Origin: Siphonodentalium dalli
Taxonomy: Eukaryota > Mollusca > Scaphopoda > Gadilida > Siphonodentaliidae
NCBI GenBank assembly: GCA_032622095.1
Contig: CP136064.1
Coordinates: 196,881,948 to 196,945,947 of the forward strand
Direction: 5' to 3'
Length of the DNA: 64,000 nt
This document shows positions 43,440 to 55,945 of the stretch, piece by piece. Each line of letters opens with the position of its first letter. Position 1 is the first letter of the stretch. Under the pieces are notes generated by a model that saw only the letters and a program-made list of their open reading frames with translations, was not told the origin of the DNA and made no database searches. The position numbers and the translations under genes were made by a program.

Positions 43440-45060
43440 AGCATCGTACATAGAACTCTGATGAAAAACGGAAAATAATGGAGGACTTAGAAAAATTAGT
43501 AGCTGAAATTGAAGCAATGCAAAAAGAAACTAAAATTGATAGAGGAAGGCGAAACCCCAACAATTAATTTTCTAAATTTAGAAAAAACATAATTACATCT
43601 CCAAAAACACTGACCAGCTTGACAGTTGCGAATGGTAACACACTCACAAAACAGACCGATATCACGAAAGAAGCAAGATATTTTTATCTTAATGTATACT
43701 CATATAGGTCAATGGATTATCGCGATTTAAACTTCCATTTTAAAGATGGAACATTTCCTAAACTAAGCACCATACATGCATCAAGTATTGAAGGACATCT
43801 AACCTTGCAAGAATTGACAGACTCGCCTAAGAACACCAAAAATATAGTGAAAGGCCAGGGCCATCAGAATACCCATATGAATTTTATAATTGATTTTTGT
43901 CTGACATTGGCCCCCTTTTAACACAGTCGCTCAATGAATAATCTTCGATGGGAGAGCTATCCATCACACAAAAGCAAGGTATTATAACCTTGATTTAAAA
44001 AAGGATAAAAATAGGCAAATGCTAAAAAAAACCTAGCGCCCCACCTCCCAGCTGACTCATGGCGGTTACGGCGGTTTAAACCTAGAGGTGTACGTAGACC
44101 AGGTTTAAACCTGAGATGACGAATCCGGTCTATAACATTTTGAATACATATTACAAACTAGTCTCGGCGTGCATATGGGCCAGCATAAAACGTGTGCTCG
44201 CATCTATAATCGACCCCGATCAGCCTGGGTTTTTAGCGAGTAGATATATAGGTGATAAACACCGACTAATATATTATATGACACAATTCACAGAACAAAA
44301 CAAGAAAATAAATCTAGCCTACTACTCCTTGTCGATTTTGAAAAAGCGTTTGATACTTTTCCTGGTCATTTATAAGAAAATGTCTTGAACTTTTTAATTT
44401 TGGAGATGCCATAAAGAAATGGCTATCAATTTTGTATAAGAATGTCAGCTCATCCAGTCTGATTGATTGTCATATTTCTCAGAGATTCATGTTAGGGAGA
44501 GGATGCCGCCAGGGTGACTCAATATCCCGCATATCTTCCTCCTCTGCGCCGAAGTTTTGGGGCTGATGATACGCCAAAACAATACGATTAAAAGGATTTT
44601 CCACGGCGGTTCAGAATACAAAATATCACAATATGATGACGACACGACGATCAAACATGATGGTTCTGAAAATAGACTACGCACATCGTACTAAACACTG
44701 GACGAATTTGTTCGGGTATATCGGGTCGGCGCATAAATCCTGAAAAATGTCAAGCAGCATGGATAGGGATAGGGTCACAAAATACAATGCGACAAGTTAT
44801 TACGGAATTAACCTGTCCACTGTAAATACCTTCAATTTTCTAGGGATACATTTCGACACTAATTTAACAAACAGAAATATAAACTAGAATTAATAGGGAG
44901 AATATCTAGAAAATGTCAATAAATCAATAAAACCTGATGGGGATTTTTTGTATTATTTCCACAATTTGGGTATTTGGAAAGATAACAACATAAATCTTGT
45001 GAATTTATGATTGGTTCGACCTAGAATCGAGATTGCGTACACAATTTGTTCATGCAGTGA
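43440..45060 (+). pseudogene. Tx1/L1-like non-LTR retrotransposon, degenerate RT region
   Basis: Translating across several frames gives the ordered signatures of a Tx1/L1-clade reverse transcriptase: MEDLEKLVAEIE before the RT; EARYFYLNVYS; LTLQELTDS; a broken KSPG-DG block near 43850; KKDK then RP (about 44000-44040); NTYYK and DPDQPGFLASRYIGD (about 44150-44250); GRGCRQGDSIS (about 44500); QYDDDTT (about 44632), where Y/F-A-D-D would be expected; and NFLGIHFD (about 44835). Many frameshifts and stops make it inactive. It has no endonuclease and no clear tail. Confidence 0.8.
44050..44130. mobile_element. Terminal fragment of the AGGTTTAAACCT-type MITE inside the LINE
   Basis: 81 bp match the right end of copies 1-3 (GACTCATGGCGG, AGGTTTAAACCTGAGATGAC, GAATCCGGTC) and are followed by TATA. 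It interrupts the LINE exactly between its RP-S and LLNTYYK codons, so it inserted after the LINE and later lost its left part. Confidence 0.75.
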
Positions 45061-45149
45061 CAAGAAATCTAAATTCTAAATCGAATTTTTCGATTTTTAG
45101 TGAAAATGTCCAAAAATTTGGGAACATTTTATTTATCAGCATTCTATAT

Positions 45150-45400
45150 GCCCCGTCACTAACTCGCGGCCATATTGGATCCACCAGGCCCGGATCTGTG
45201 GTTTCTGGAGAAGCATTCCATATATGGATGTAATGAATTATTCATGACTTCTATATATGGAAATCCTACATCAGAACTTTGACCGGTAGCACTAAAACCA
45301 CGGAGCTGGGTCTGCATGAATCTCTGAAATCATGGAACGGAGCTGGATGAATCCAATACGCCCGCGACTCAGTGATCTCTCTTGTTGGCCATATTCCAAA
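45150..45400. repeat. Degenerate inverted repeat
   Basis: 45155-45215 (ACTCGCGGCCATATTGGATCC and the GGCCCGGATCTGTGG that follows) is the approximate reverse complement of 45285-45385 (CACGGAGCTGG-, GGATGAATCCAATACGCCCG, CGACTCAGTGA). A smaller palindrome, TTCCATATATGGA, sits in the centre. It is probably an old MITE. Confidence 0.6.
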
Positions 45401-45654
45401 TATGAAACCTCGGAAAACATTTATTTTGTTGGATATGCTCTTTTTGACCTCCTTTATGCCATCTGGTGGACATTTTATAGAGGATTAACAAAAACTCGCC
45501 ACAAATGCTGACACAACAGCTTGAAACATGTTATCATTTCCAAAATTTGAGCATTTGGAATTTGAACAGTATGCATCTTGCGAAAGACCACGTATGGTAT
45601 GGAATGGTGTTAAACTTGACAACAAAATGCCCCTAGCAGTGTTCGCGCTGGACT

Positions 45655-46010
45655 GAAAAAAGATTTAGCCAAAAGTTTAGCCAAATGATAATTTTATTAG
45701 CCAAATGGAAAAAAAATTAGCCAAATATTTTTTGGCCAAATAAAAAAAAACTATGGCCAAATTAAATAATCTTTTTATGGTCGGTTCACAATTAATGACT
45801 AAAAAGTCAAATCTAACAGGCACAAGTAAAATACACAATAATTTAACTAATTTTGATGAACTAGAAATATTTTTATATACTAGTATGTCATTTATTAAAA
45901 ATTTAGTAATCTTTATGTGAAAGAGTGATTGTGATTTGGAGGGGGGGGGGGGGTGTAACCCGGGATTAGGTATACGCGGACATTTCCCCACCGGACATTT
46001 CCCCACTTTC
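45655..46010. repeat. TTTAGCCAAA repeats and a 14-G run; no gene
   Basis: TTAGCCAAA recurs six or more times in 45660-45770 with A-runs between. A run of about 14 G lies near 45942, followed by a duplicated CGGACATTTCCCCAC. Confidence 0.6.
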
Positions 46011-46913
46011 TTCTTTTAAATCATTAAATATTAATTATCCTTGCGAAAATATCTAAGTGACATCTGGAAACTAATAACTTAATATTGTTACGCCATTATC
46101 AAATTACAATCTGTCATAAACGCATGCATATTATTTTGAATGTATCGATATTGACGAAAAATAGCCAAAAAATATATGTCGTGATTCACATTTGGCTGAT
46201 TAAGCTATTGTCTTACACTTGGTGCTCATAAACCTTGGCCGTCATAAATACAATGTCATCATAACCATGCATTGTGCAGGAGCTCCGTGAGTGACCAGAC
46301 AGACAATGGGGCCCCCTAGGAATGGTATTTCACTCAAAACACCAACAACACGTGATAAATGCCATCTACAACACAATGAGGTTTGAGTAAGTTATTTACT
46401 GAATATGTTAACGACACAAATCGTATATCCCATTGAAATATGTCGCTTAGCATCTGGTAAAGAATGCAAAGCTATTTTTGAATGCAGACATCAGAACTGT
46501 GTTCAATCAACAGCAACAAATATCTCGTATATTGGCGATGTTATTACAATTGTCGAGAAATATAACCTTATGGATATCGTCGATAAGAGATCAGGAAACC
46601 TCGTGTAAAAACTAACATACAAATTGCCATTGAGGCAGAATGGATCCTGAGAATGACGTCAGACATAGCTTTCACCTGCTTTCTGATAATTCATCATACG
46701 CTCATCAGTATGTCCAAACTCCGGCGTTTGTGCCGAAAATGTTTACAAAAAAACGATGTTACACCACGACAGCACTGGTCATCAATAGAACCACTTGCCG
46801 ATGTGAAGGGCGATTCCCTAACTGTGAACGCATATCATTATGTCGACAAATTCAAAACAGATCCTAATTGACTGTAAGGAGTTGACACGTATACGAAACA
46901 ACATGTTTTTGGC
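46011..46913. other. No recognised gene; overlapping unassigned frames at 46405-46871
   Basis: Adjacent frames at 46405-46608, 46640-46867 and 46653-46871 have slightly Cys-rich products (EICRLASGKECKAIFECRHQ near the start of the first). They could be pieces of a decayed coding sequence, but I recognise no domain and see no clear splice sites. Confidence 0.2.
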
Positions 46914-46917
46914 TTAA

Positions 46918-47388
46918 CCCTTTCAGCGCCAGGGGCCGATCTCATCGGCCCTAATTTACGGTCTGTAAAATCGGCCCTAAAAAAAAAATAAAAAAAAAAA
47001 AATTATTTTTTAGATTTTTTTGGGTTAAATGTTTTTTGGGTATGCTTAAGCATGCTATAGTGAATTTAAAAACAAACTGGATAAAACCTTAGGGGCATGT
47101 TATAACTCAAAACTATCACCAAGTATTCATAGTAATAATTTTGATGCCCATGAAAAACGTAAGATTCCCTGGCACTAAACCAACAAAATAAGTCTGTTAA
47201 AGAATATAATAAAAAATTATTAAAATTGTAAAAAATTGTAAAAAATAATAACAAATGATGAAAAATTGTTAGGCCAATGCATTCTCTTATATATGCGAGG
47301 CGACCTATGGTCGACTCGCATATATAAGAGAATGCATTGGGACAGGGTATATGGGTTGATACAAAAATCGGACCTGGCACTGAAAGGC
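46918..47388. mobile_element. TTAA-flanked MITE (piggyBac type), 471 bp, with internal palindrome
   Basis: TTAA at 46914-46917 and 47389-47392 bounds an element starting CCCTTTCAGCGCCAGG and ending CCTGGCACTGAAAGGC. Its right end also shares ATGGGTTGATACAAAAATCGG with the 175-bp element at 25440. An internal near-perfect hairpin (47274-47340) pairs CAATGCATTCTCTTATATATGC with its complement around GACC-TAT-GGTC, and A-runs lie near 46980. Confidence 0.8.
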
Positions 47389-47392
47389 TTAA

Positions 47393-47745
47393 TCGACCGG
47401 TATGGTATACTTTGTTTCATTGCCGTTGATGAACCAACTCATTGGGGCACGATATTCTTTTATCTCACGCACGTCAGTGATCGCGTACAGCATGTTACTG
47501 ATGATATGGATTGTTTTACTACATGTAACTACATAGATGATTTACTTCACAACTGTGTTTGGCGTACAACTCTCTCTCTCTCTCTCTCGCAAGCGAACGG
47601 AATGAATACTACCTATCCCAATGTTCAAAATCAATTAACACGTGTTTGAAACCGTCGTGATCATACCCTATCAGAATTATGTGTCCATTCTTCTGTGAAC
47701 AAAATTTGTGCATGAAGTACACGTATTATGTGTAATGTGTGATAT
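47393..47745. other. No gene seen; short (CT)n tract near 47571
   Basis: The TCTCTCTCTC tract lies at about 47571-47588. The open frames here show no domain and overlap the MITE end. Confidence 0.4.
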
Positions 47746-47746
47746 A

Positions 47747-48130
47747 CAACATCATCATCACCACCACCACCATCATCATCAGCAGGATCATCATAATCAT
47801 CATCAGCATCATCATCATAATCGTCATCATCATCAGCATCATCATCAGCATCATCATCATCATAAACAAAAATATCCCCATCTTCTTCCTCATCTTCGAC
47901 ATCATCCTCATCAACATTATCATGGTTATCAGCATCAGCATCAGCATCATCATCATCATCGTCGTCATCATCATCATCATCATCACCATCATCACCATCA
48001 TCATCATCAACATCATCATCATAATCACCATCATCATCATCATCATCGCCGTCACCATTTTCAGCATCACTGCCATCATCGTACCATGTTAGTCGTCATC
48101 ATCACCATTATGGTCATCATCGTCATCAGG
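47747..48130. repeat. Long CAT/ATC trinucleotide microsatellite
   Basis: About 380 bp are composed mainly of CAT/CAC/CAG triplets. It gives His-rich, Ile-rich and (antisense) Met-rich frames of over 115 codons, all explained by the repeat; none is considered a gene. Confidence 0.95.
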
Positions 48131-51100
48131 CCCATCGTACATACGTGTAAATACATCTTGCTGCTCATATTAATTTATATTCCTCTTCTGTAAAATTTAT
48201 TGATGGTATTATTCTGTTCATTTTGATGTGCATAACAATGTTATATTCTTTATGAAATCTTCAATAGCGAGCTTGCGATACTCGTCCGACGGGAACGGGT
48301 ACGGGTAAATTTGTGAACTTCGTCACTGTCACTTGCAGCACATACAACGATAGTGGTATGTAACGGTATAGATGTGTCCCATTAGCCGGTAATCTTTCAC
48401 TAAGGTTTTCTCACCCATAAGTACATGAATTCTATGAAATAGAAATCAGCTATCCATTAACCTATTTATTGCAAGATATCATCCGCAAATCGTATTGATA
48501 AACTTGTTATCTGAGCCACGTTTTATGTTCAAACCCTCGAGGCGTTTCCTAGCACTTAGCTAACTATGGAAACCCAATATTTTCAATGACAACTTTGTTC
48601 TCTCCAATAAAGAGAGAGACAAAGACAGGGAGTGAGTAGATGATTGTGCGAGATGCAGTATCGACCCTTGGATGTATATAGGCATTGGGATATCGTGGAA
48701 TCAAAACATGATCATGACGTCACTACTTTGTTCGCCGCGTCCGGTTAATACATGTATTGGATAATTGATAGTACATTATTTTACAAACAACGATCCATTA
48801 GTTTAATAACGGGTGCTCAATGTCGAACTTAATGGACGGTTATTTCACTGTGAAAGATTTCATTTGATATGACTCGTATGTACATGTATGATACAAAAAT
48901 ATATATTAGATATCTATGCATACTAGACGAGGTTGACACGGGTTCTGACCCCGACATATATGGGCGAAACTCAGGGCCGCTTTTCTTGCTTGGTCTGAGT
49001 TGAGGCACATCTCAATGTGCCATTCCGATCGATACATGACCATTTCGATAATACATGAGAATATAATGGTGCTCTGGCAGGACAACTGGAAGTATATCAG
49101 ACGAGTATATCCATATAGCCTCTTCTGTCATTTGCAGAATGAGGTCCCCAGCGGGTGAATTTAGTGATGCTACCCCGCATTGGGGATGTCTAACATCGAA
49201 TTCCAGGCATTTAATTTAACACTGTTAAAATTCGCATACCACGTGCACAAATCAACCATTCGATGCTCCGCCATATCAGAAATACGACGTGATAAATAAT
49301 TGCATACAATTGCCGAAATGTAAGAGCAAAAACGTCTTATTTAGTCAAAGTCAAAGCAATGGGGTACTGCCAGTCCATTATGTTGACAACGTGTTAAGCT
49401 GTCACGACAATGAACGGGTGGACAGGGACGACCACATTGTACAACTCATGTGTGTTGATCAGATTTTGGGTTTATCAATTCTGGTCAGAGGTGACGTTTT
49501 GGATCAGGCCATGTTTTAAGTCGGATAATAGCTTTAGACTGTGCATTATTTCAGCGAATAGAACGATCGCGTCCTGCGGTTTCGATGGATCCATTCGCTG
49601 AGATAATATACATTTTTCAGGCATTATCCTATACTTATACATGTATTAAACTTTTGGTTTAGTTACTTTATCGTATGTGAGTGGTGACTGATACTCATTT
49701 TAACAGATCTTACCCTTTAAACGAACATGGCGCTTTTGAACCTCAAGAATAATGATTATTGTAGTGAGTATAATAATTATATGTTGATACAGACACGTCG
49801 CGTATACCGATATATAGAACTCTTATCATAGTCTGAGTGAGTATATCGAAATATAAAACTCTTAGCATATTCTGAGTGAGTTTCATCTGTTACCTGTCCA
49901 ACTCTTTAGTCATTAATCGATCGGTCTATGAAATCATTTGTGAAATCCAATTGAAAATGTTACCATAGTGATTGAAGAAAAACCCCAACCCCTTCCCATG
50001 CACTGTCGCCTCGTCGTTGATGAATGCAACAGATTATCCAGAAGTCCATCGTCTCCATAACACAGGCCCCTGGGTAAAATACCAGATATACCAATATATA
50101 CTATACCAATGACAAGGTTCAAAGGTCCGATGTTTGGAAAAATACACTATTTAGGATAGGATATAGGATATAGAATATTTTATTTCAATATACACATATT
50201 AATACAGAATACATTTTACATATATTGTATTGTATATTCGAGGGGGTGGCATAGTCAGGCTAGACTGACTTACTGCCACCCCCTTAAAGATGAATATATG
50301 TTATGATAGGTGGTCAAGATTTATTGTACAATGCAATGCTATATAATTATGTATCGCGTAATGGTTGCATTTAAATGGATTATATGCATGGATGGTATAC
50401 GTATAGATAAATCGCTTATGGGCTACTCGATGGTTTGTCTCTTTCTAGTTAGTGGCAATATATGTTCCTTGAAAGTCGAGCAGGAATGTTCTATCTATCA
50501 TATTCCTCATAGATTCTCAAAACCATTCATCTCAGACTCAATATATATCAGTGTGTCCTCTTGGCCATGAAATTTCCTTTATTTTGATAAATCGCCAGTA
50601 TCAAACTAAGGGAAGTCGAGATATCGTACCGAAAGCTTGCAAAATCTACTGGAAAAATGGGAGTAAAATATAGTATATTTATGGTATATCTGGTATATCC
50701 CCCATAACCGGGGCATGTGCTCCATAACGGTAAGTATAATGTTGGGCAATAAGGCGAATGCGAATAACAATTTCTATATATATAGCATATATCAATTGTG
50801 TTGCAGTTGGCTCACCATACTTTACCAGTCGGTGTGGTCACTTACACGTGAAACAGTTTCAGATTACACAACGTGTACCGGCACGGGCAGCTAGCTACCC
50901 ATATGCGTACCGGTTTGAACTCGCAAACTCGCTAATGATTGGAGGAAAAAAAGATATAATAATATTGTTTTAGAAAGCAGGTGAACTACTATCCTGGTAC
51001 CATTTCATCCGAACGAAATTATCAGGATCGAAACTGGGAATAGAACCCTCTTTACTTTGGCCGAATTGGTCACTCTCGTCGTTATTTTTTAAGTGTGATT

Positions 51101-51860
51101 AAGAGACCCGACGCCTTCGAAGTGGGTTCATGCGAAATAACATAAAAGTAAAACAACAAGCACACGGAAAATAGATTAACTTATACTCATTGTTAATAAA
51201 TATCCAATACTGAGATTTGAATGTCAAAATCATTATTATGTAAACATAAATGTTACAGTGGAATTTTCGACATAAATTCCATTAGTGCAATAAGATACCA
51301 ATGTGTAATTAAAAACTTTGGAAAGGTCAAAGCATTGAAAAATATGCTGAAAATCGTATTCAGACTAATATATTTGAACTTACTTCATGATCAGCGATGT
51401 GTGTAGATTTGTTTACATGCCAATGGTTTCAACAATCGAAATTTCGTTATTGGAGAACTCTTAGTAATGCATATAAGAACATATATGTTCTACTATAGTG
51501 GTGGTGTTTTACAGACTTATATATATATTTTTTCACATTTACCCACTGCGATTGCATTGAGTCCCTTTAAGTGACCCAGATTAATTAAATCAACTTTAGT
51601 ACCGTTATGATCATGGCCCTTAGTCGGCCTTAGACTATTGCTCAAGCAATGATAACCTAACACAATATTCTCCAACCTTGGTAAATTTATTCCAAAAACC
51701 GACGAGTCAGACCTAATCAGCCTTAGTTATGAGATGTAATAGCTTCATATCTGTAACACGTATTTCTCAAGTGACAAGTTATGGTCCGTCCGACCTGAAA
51801 CTGCGGTGCGATAATGGTGGAGCAATCGATGATCAAGCACGTTCTCTAGCGACATGAAGT
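48131..51860. other. Intergenic; no gene; small repeats and a hairpin
   Basis: A duplicated AACTCTTA-CATA-TCTGAGTGAGT unit lies at about 49815-49882. At 50242-50284 a GC-rich hairpin GGGGGTGGCA to TGCCACCCCC sits within an AT-rich TTTATTTCAATATACA context, like the 3' stem-loop of some LINEs read on the minus strand. No exons are recognised. Confidence 0.5.
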
Positions 51861-51867
51861 ACTATGA

Positions 51868-52070
51868 CGCATATAATACCAGCCAATCAATACCCTCCAA
51901 GGCGGGTTTCTTTCTCGGCAAGTTTAGGTTACATCCATACCACGTTCTGTAAATGTTCCATTGTCTCATCGGTGTCAACCTGGTCTGTGTCTCGTTTAAG
52001 TCGTCTTGTTCACATCCCATTTTGACGTGCTCGTTATATCAAGCAGTTGGAATTAAGTTGAAGTCGAGAG
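51868..52070 (+). promoter_or_regulatory. Probable promoter and 5' UTR of the downstream secreted-protein gene
   Basis: CATATAATACC (about 51870) and GCCAATC (about 51881) resemble a TATA-like box and a CCAAT motif, followed about 30 bp on by TACCCTCCAAGG. From about 51885 the sequence is duplicated at about 56353, including TTTCTTTCTCGG, CCATTGTCTCA, CTGTGTCTCGT and CACATCCCATTTT, up to the start codon. Only this copy has the TATA-like box. Promoter function is inference. Confidence 0.4.
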
Positions 52071-52119
52071 ATGAACAACTGTGTCTGGTCGTTGATCCTG
52101 CTGCTGACAACCATAGGAG
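52071..52119 (+). CDS. Signal-peptide exon of a probable secreted C-type lectin
   Basis: The ATG at 52071 opens MNNCVWSLILLLTTIGG, a compact hydrophobic signal peptide, and the exon ends at GGAG|GTAAGG (52119) in phase 1. This phase fits the C-type-lectin exon at 63006, whose first two bases complete a codon. Conservation of the reading frame length, flanking 5' UTR and donor in the duplicate at 56468 argues that this is a real exon. The link to the exon 10.9 kb downstream is inferred from phase and protein logic only. Confidence 0.5.
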
Positions 52120-53955
52120 GTAAGGACCGAACCGAAATATATATCATGTGCATATATTATATATACCAGCCTACATAGCGAATTTAATCACGGAATTTCC
52201 GGATATACGTAGTATACGTTTTTTTTTTTAATTCAAGCTGAGATATTTGTTTTCCCAAGCTTGATTGTCAATTTGAGTTGTTACATTTGACTTATAAATG
52301 GTAACAGAATGTAACATTTAGACCCGATAATTCAGCTGTCAACCGTTCTGTTGGTGTACCGCTAATAAATATCTGCGTCCGCACAAAAAATCGTAAGAAT
52401 ATAACCGAAAACTTTCTAGATATTGTACCATACCATACGTGGCGTATGTACGTAGATAATTTAACCGCGAGTGGGCGGATGGGTGGTAGTAGGAATACAT
52501 GGAAGATCCGGTTTTTTTTATTCAAACTGAAACATTTTGCTCAAGACTTGGTGTGGGTGGATATGAGGGAAGCATTACATTTGATGATTTTATAACAATA
52601 GGTGCCAATTTATCCGACAAATATTTCAAGGCCAAATGTCAAGGCCAGATACAGCAATACCGATATATTCCATGACAGGTCAATGCCAAAGGTCAAGGTA
52701 AAATAGTTTGATATTAAAACACGCACATGTATCATTATGTACAACATATTAGACCCCGAGCCAACATATGGATCCCCCTCTCTGAGGAATTTTGAAGACC
52801 AATTATTATTATAGAGCATCATGCTATTCCGCATCTTTCTAAGCATGTTTACCATTCTGATAAGTGTCGCATTCAAATTGTATGGCACTTTTTAAGTTTT
52901 ATAGTATTTGACTAAATTCAACATTTTTGTGGGATAGGGGTATATTAACATGGATATACTATTGATTTTTTCGCAAATTAAAATTTAAATTATTTCCTAA
53001 TTTTGTGAAGAGTGTGAAAAAGCCACACTGGCAGTATTCTGGGGGTCAACGTGGTCTTAATGTCGATGTCTATTGTTATTCTCCTATTTTGTTTGTAAAG
53101 AGTAATTGCTAAGGCAGTTTTATGATAAAGTATAATGGGCAGAATTAAAAAACTCTGACTCACGGATGGAATGTCAATATGCCAATTATCTTTTGGTAGA
53201 CATTTTGATGGGGTGAGGGTAAGTATCTTGGTCATACGAGATCAGTCTCCTGGAATGTCTAATATGGAAATAGTTTTGTTGTGGAGCAATTGATTATACT
53301 TCCCAACAATGTATCAATATACCGAAATAATTAGCAAAATGATTTATAAAATATTAAAACTATATTTTTTTTACGTGAATTTGATACTGAGAATCACAAA
53401 AATAAGCATTCTGCAACCACAGATTGCCTTGTAATGACATATGTTTGGAATTATTTCATTGTTTTTCATAACATCTACTAATGACAGTCTATCGAAAGAA
53501 ACTGGGCCATATATTCGATTGTTATGCCCTAATAATGCAGTAGCGGTGTTGTTCTTGCTGAAGATATAGTAGATAGATGCATGGTGGTCCGGACACTCTT
53601 ATCACAACCCAATAAACGACAATGGTGCACTTTTCTCACAAAATAAACTTATTTTTATCTCATGCGGATATGGTTATGTTTGGTCTGAGATGCCGAGAAT
53701 GTGTCCATACCTCCACGTACAACTACAACATATGCTATTCAATAAAATTAATGATAGTTTGGAATTGGAATTTTCCCATAACAACTATTGTCAGAAACTG
53801 CAGATGCCACTACACGCTGGATATATCGTCTCGCCCGATTCGACTGTTGCCAGGTAACCCGTTTAGCGTGTATTCAATTGTGCATAAACGCCACAAAGAC
53901 TGAGAAATCCCTAATGTGACCACACTCTCGAGTAGCATATCCTTGATTTAACAGC
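52120..53955. other. Probable intron; no exon seen
   Basis: The first bases after the donor are shared with those after 56516, showing that the duplication extends into the intron. Remaining frames lack domains or splice signals. Confidence 0.4.
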
Positions 53956-53959
53956 CACT

Positions 53960-55400
53960 AAAGTATACCTGTACAACCCGCCCATAACCATACAATCACT
54001 CCATATATACACAAACACCACACAAATGACAATGCAACCACAAAATACCCTACACATCAGCCATAACGATGCAGCCAAACCTGGTATAGCTGTACACCCT
54101 CACGTGACCATAGATGATTCACCATGAAGGTACACCAGGTATGCTCCTACACTCCACCTATGACTCTTTAGTCACTAACTGTGTGCCTATTTACCACATT
54201 AGTGACCATACAGTAACTCCCAATATACACATTCACGCCAGTCACTCCCTGTCAACATACCCATATCACATATGACAATACAGCCATCCGTGTATGCCTA
54301 TTCGCCTCGACCATGGTCATATAGCCACTCCAGATATACATATACACCCACACATGACCATACAGTCACTCCAAATATACATATACACATTACCAATGGA
54401 CATACAGTCATTCCAGATTTTAGAGGATTTACAACCAGTCCCCAGCTTATAGAGGAATTTACAAAACGAGTCAAGTAAATTAGCTTGAAGGCGAGGTCCA
54501 GACCTAATTTACTGGACGAGTTTTGTAAATTCCGCTATAAACTGGGGACGAGTTGTAGATTCTATTTATTACATGATTCAAAACCTCGACAAAACATACT
54601 TCAATCAACAAATGGGACGCGAAACTAACATCGGCTTCTATAATGCATGCGATTACGTTTCACGTACCTATGCGTTGTTTGCTCGAGTAAAGAAATAGTC
54701 CCAGAAAAATAAAGACTATTTGGCGTATTTAATGGCGTATATTTAATGACACAACTTTTCAAACTCTTCATCCATTATAGTTTGTTGGAAAAAAATATTG
54801 GAAGCCATAGTATCTTGAGACGTAGCGCACGAAATGTAAACAGACGACAAACTGGAAGTCAAAGGTCACATGGCACTATTTTTTTTTAAACGAACGTTTA
54901 ATATCACAATTTATAGAATGGGTTTATTGAATGGAATAAAGGTAGGATTATGTAATAAATACACATATACACCAGATCAATGCAAAACGCCAAAACCTGT
55001 ATACCTGTGCACCAACAAATAACATGCAGTCACTCTTTGTATCTTTGTATTCACCTCACACATTATCACACATCAACTCAGTGTATAGTCATACACCTCA
55101 GTTATACATAGATATACATGTGCAGCCACACATGCCATATAAACACTCCTACAAGTATATCCACATAATTCATCACCATACACTAACTCCCTGTATGCAT
55201 ATTCACTTCACCTATGACCATACAGTCTCTCCCTCTATACATATGCACATCAACCACAACCAAATTCCCACTCAAGATATACATTTACACTCCACCCATT
55301 ACTATACAGTCAATCCAGGTATACATATGCACACCACCAATTGCCATACGACCCGATCAAATATGTAAATACACTGCACATTCGACTGGTCATCCTCTCC
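53960..55400. repeat. Degenerate tandem repeat (about 40-45 bp), interrupted
   Basis: Units of the type CATACAGTCACTCC, (A/T)GTATACATAT, CACC and CATGACCATAC recur loosely through 53960-54420 and 55000-55400. The gap contains a MITE (54425-54561) and unrelated DNA. Confidence 0.75.
54425..54561. mobile_element. Palindromic MITE inside the tandem array
   Basis: The inverted arms GGATTTACAACCAGTCCCCA through GGAATTTACAAAACGAGTC and their complement ending GGGGACGAGTTGTAGAT are about 60 bp each with a short loop near 54493. Target duplication is not obvious. Confidence 0.8.
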
Positions 55401-55532
55401 AGAATTGCGTAAGTAATATGTGACACACAGCCGCATACAACAGCAAATAATGGAGAAAAATTATTACTCAATAAACGCTCTCTAAATCCGAAGAATTGTT
55501 TTCAACTCAAGACTAAGTCATCATTACTATAA

Positions 55533-55945
55533 TTTGTTTTATCGACAAACTTCGTTTGAAAACTTTCCACGTAGATCATGATTTACAAGAATGTTGTCGA
55601 ATCAAGCACGTACGACAAGTTTGTCGTATCAAGTACGACCAACAAGGACATATTGAATTAGTAAACGCCCTTGAGATCACGGTTTTTCATGGTTTTTCGA
55701 CGAATATCAAAACTTCGCATTAACTATGTGATACTATCATTTGTTTTATCGACAAACTTCATTAGAAAAGTTTCCATGTAGATAATGATTTACAAGAATG
55801 TTGTCGTATCAAGTACGTACGACAATTATGTCGTATCAAGACTTAGTACGATCAGCAAGGACATATTGCATTAGTTTTTCATGGTTTTTCGCACAAATAT
55901 CAAAACTTCGCACTAACTATGTGATATGGTGTCAATAATTGTTAG
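55533..55945. repeat. Tandem duplication, 207-bp period, two copies
   Basis: TTTGTTTTATCGACAAACTTC occurs at 55533 and 55740, and downstream blocks (GATTTACAAGAATGTTGTCG, AAGGACATATTG, CATGGTTTTTCG, TTCGCA-TAACTATGTGAT) follow in the same order in both copies. Confidence 0.85.

Noticed and set aside
47708-48193. His-rich 161-codon frame and overlapping Ile- and Met-rich frames
   Set aside because: All are read-outs of the CAT trinucleotide repeat in different frames; no gene signals.
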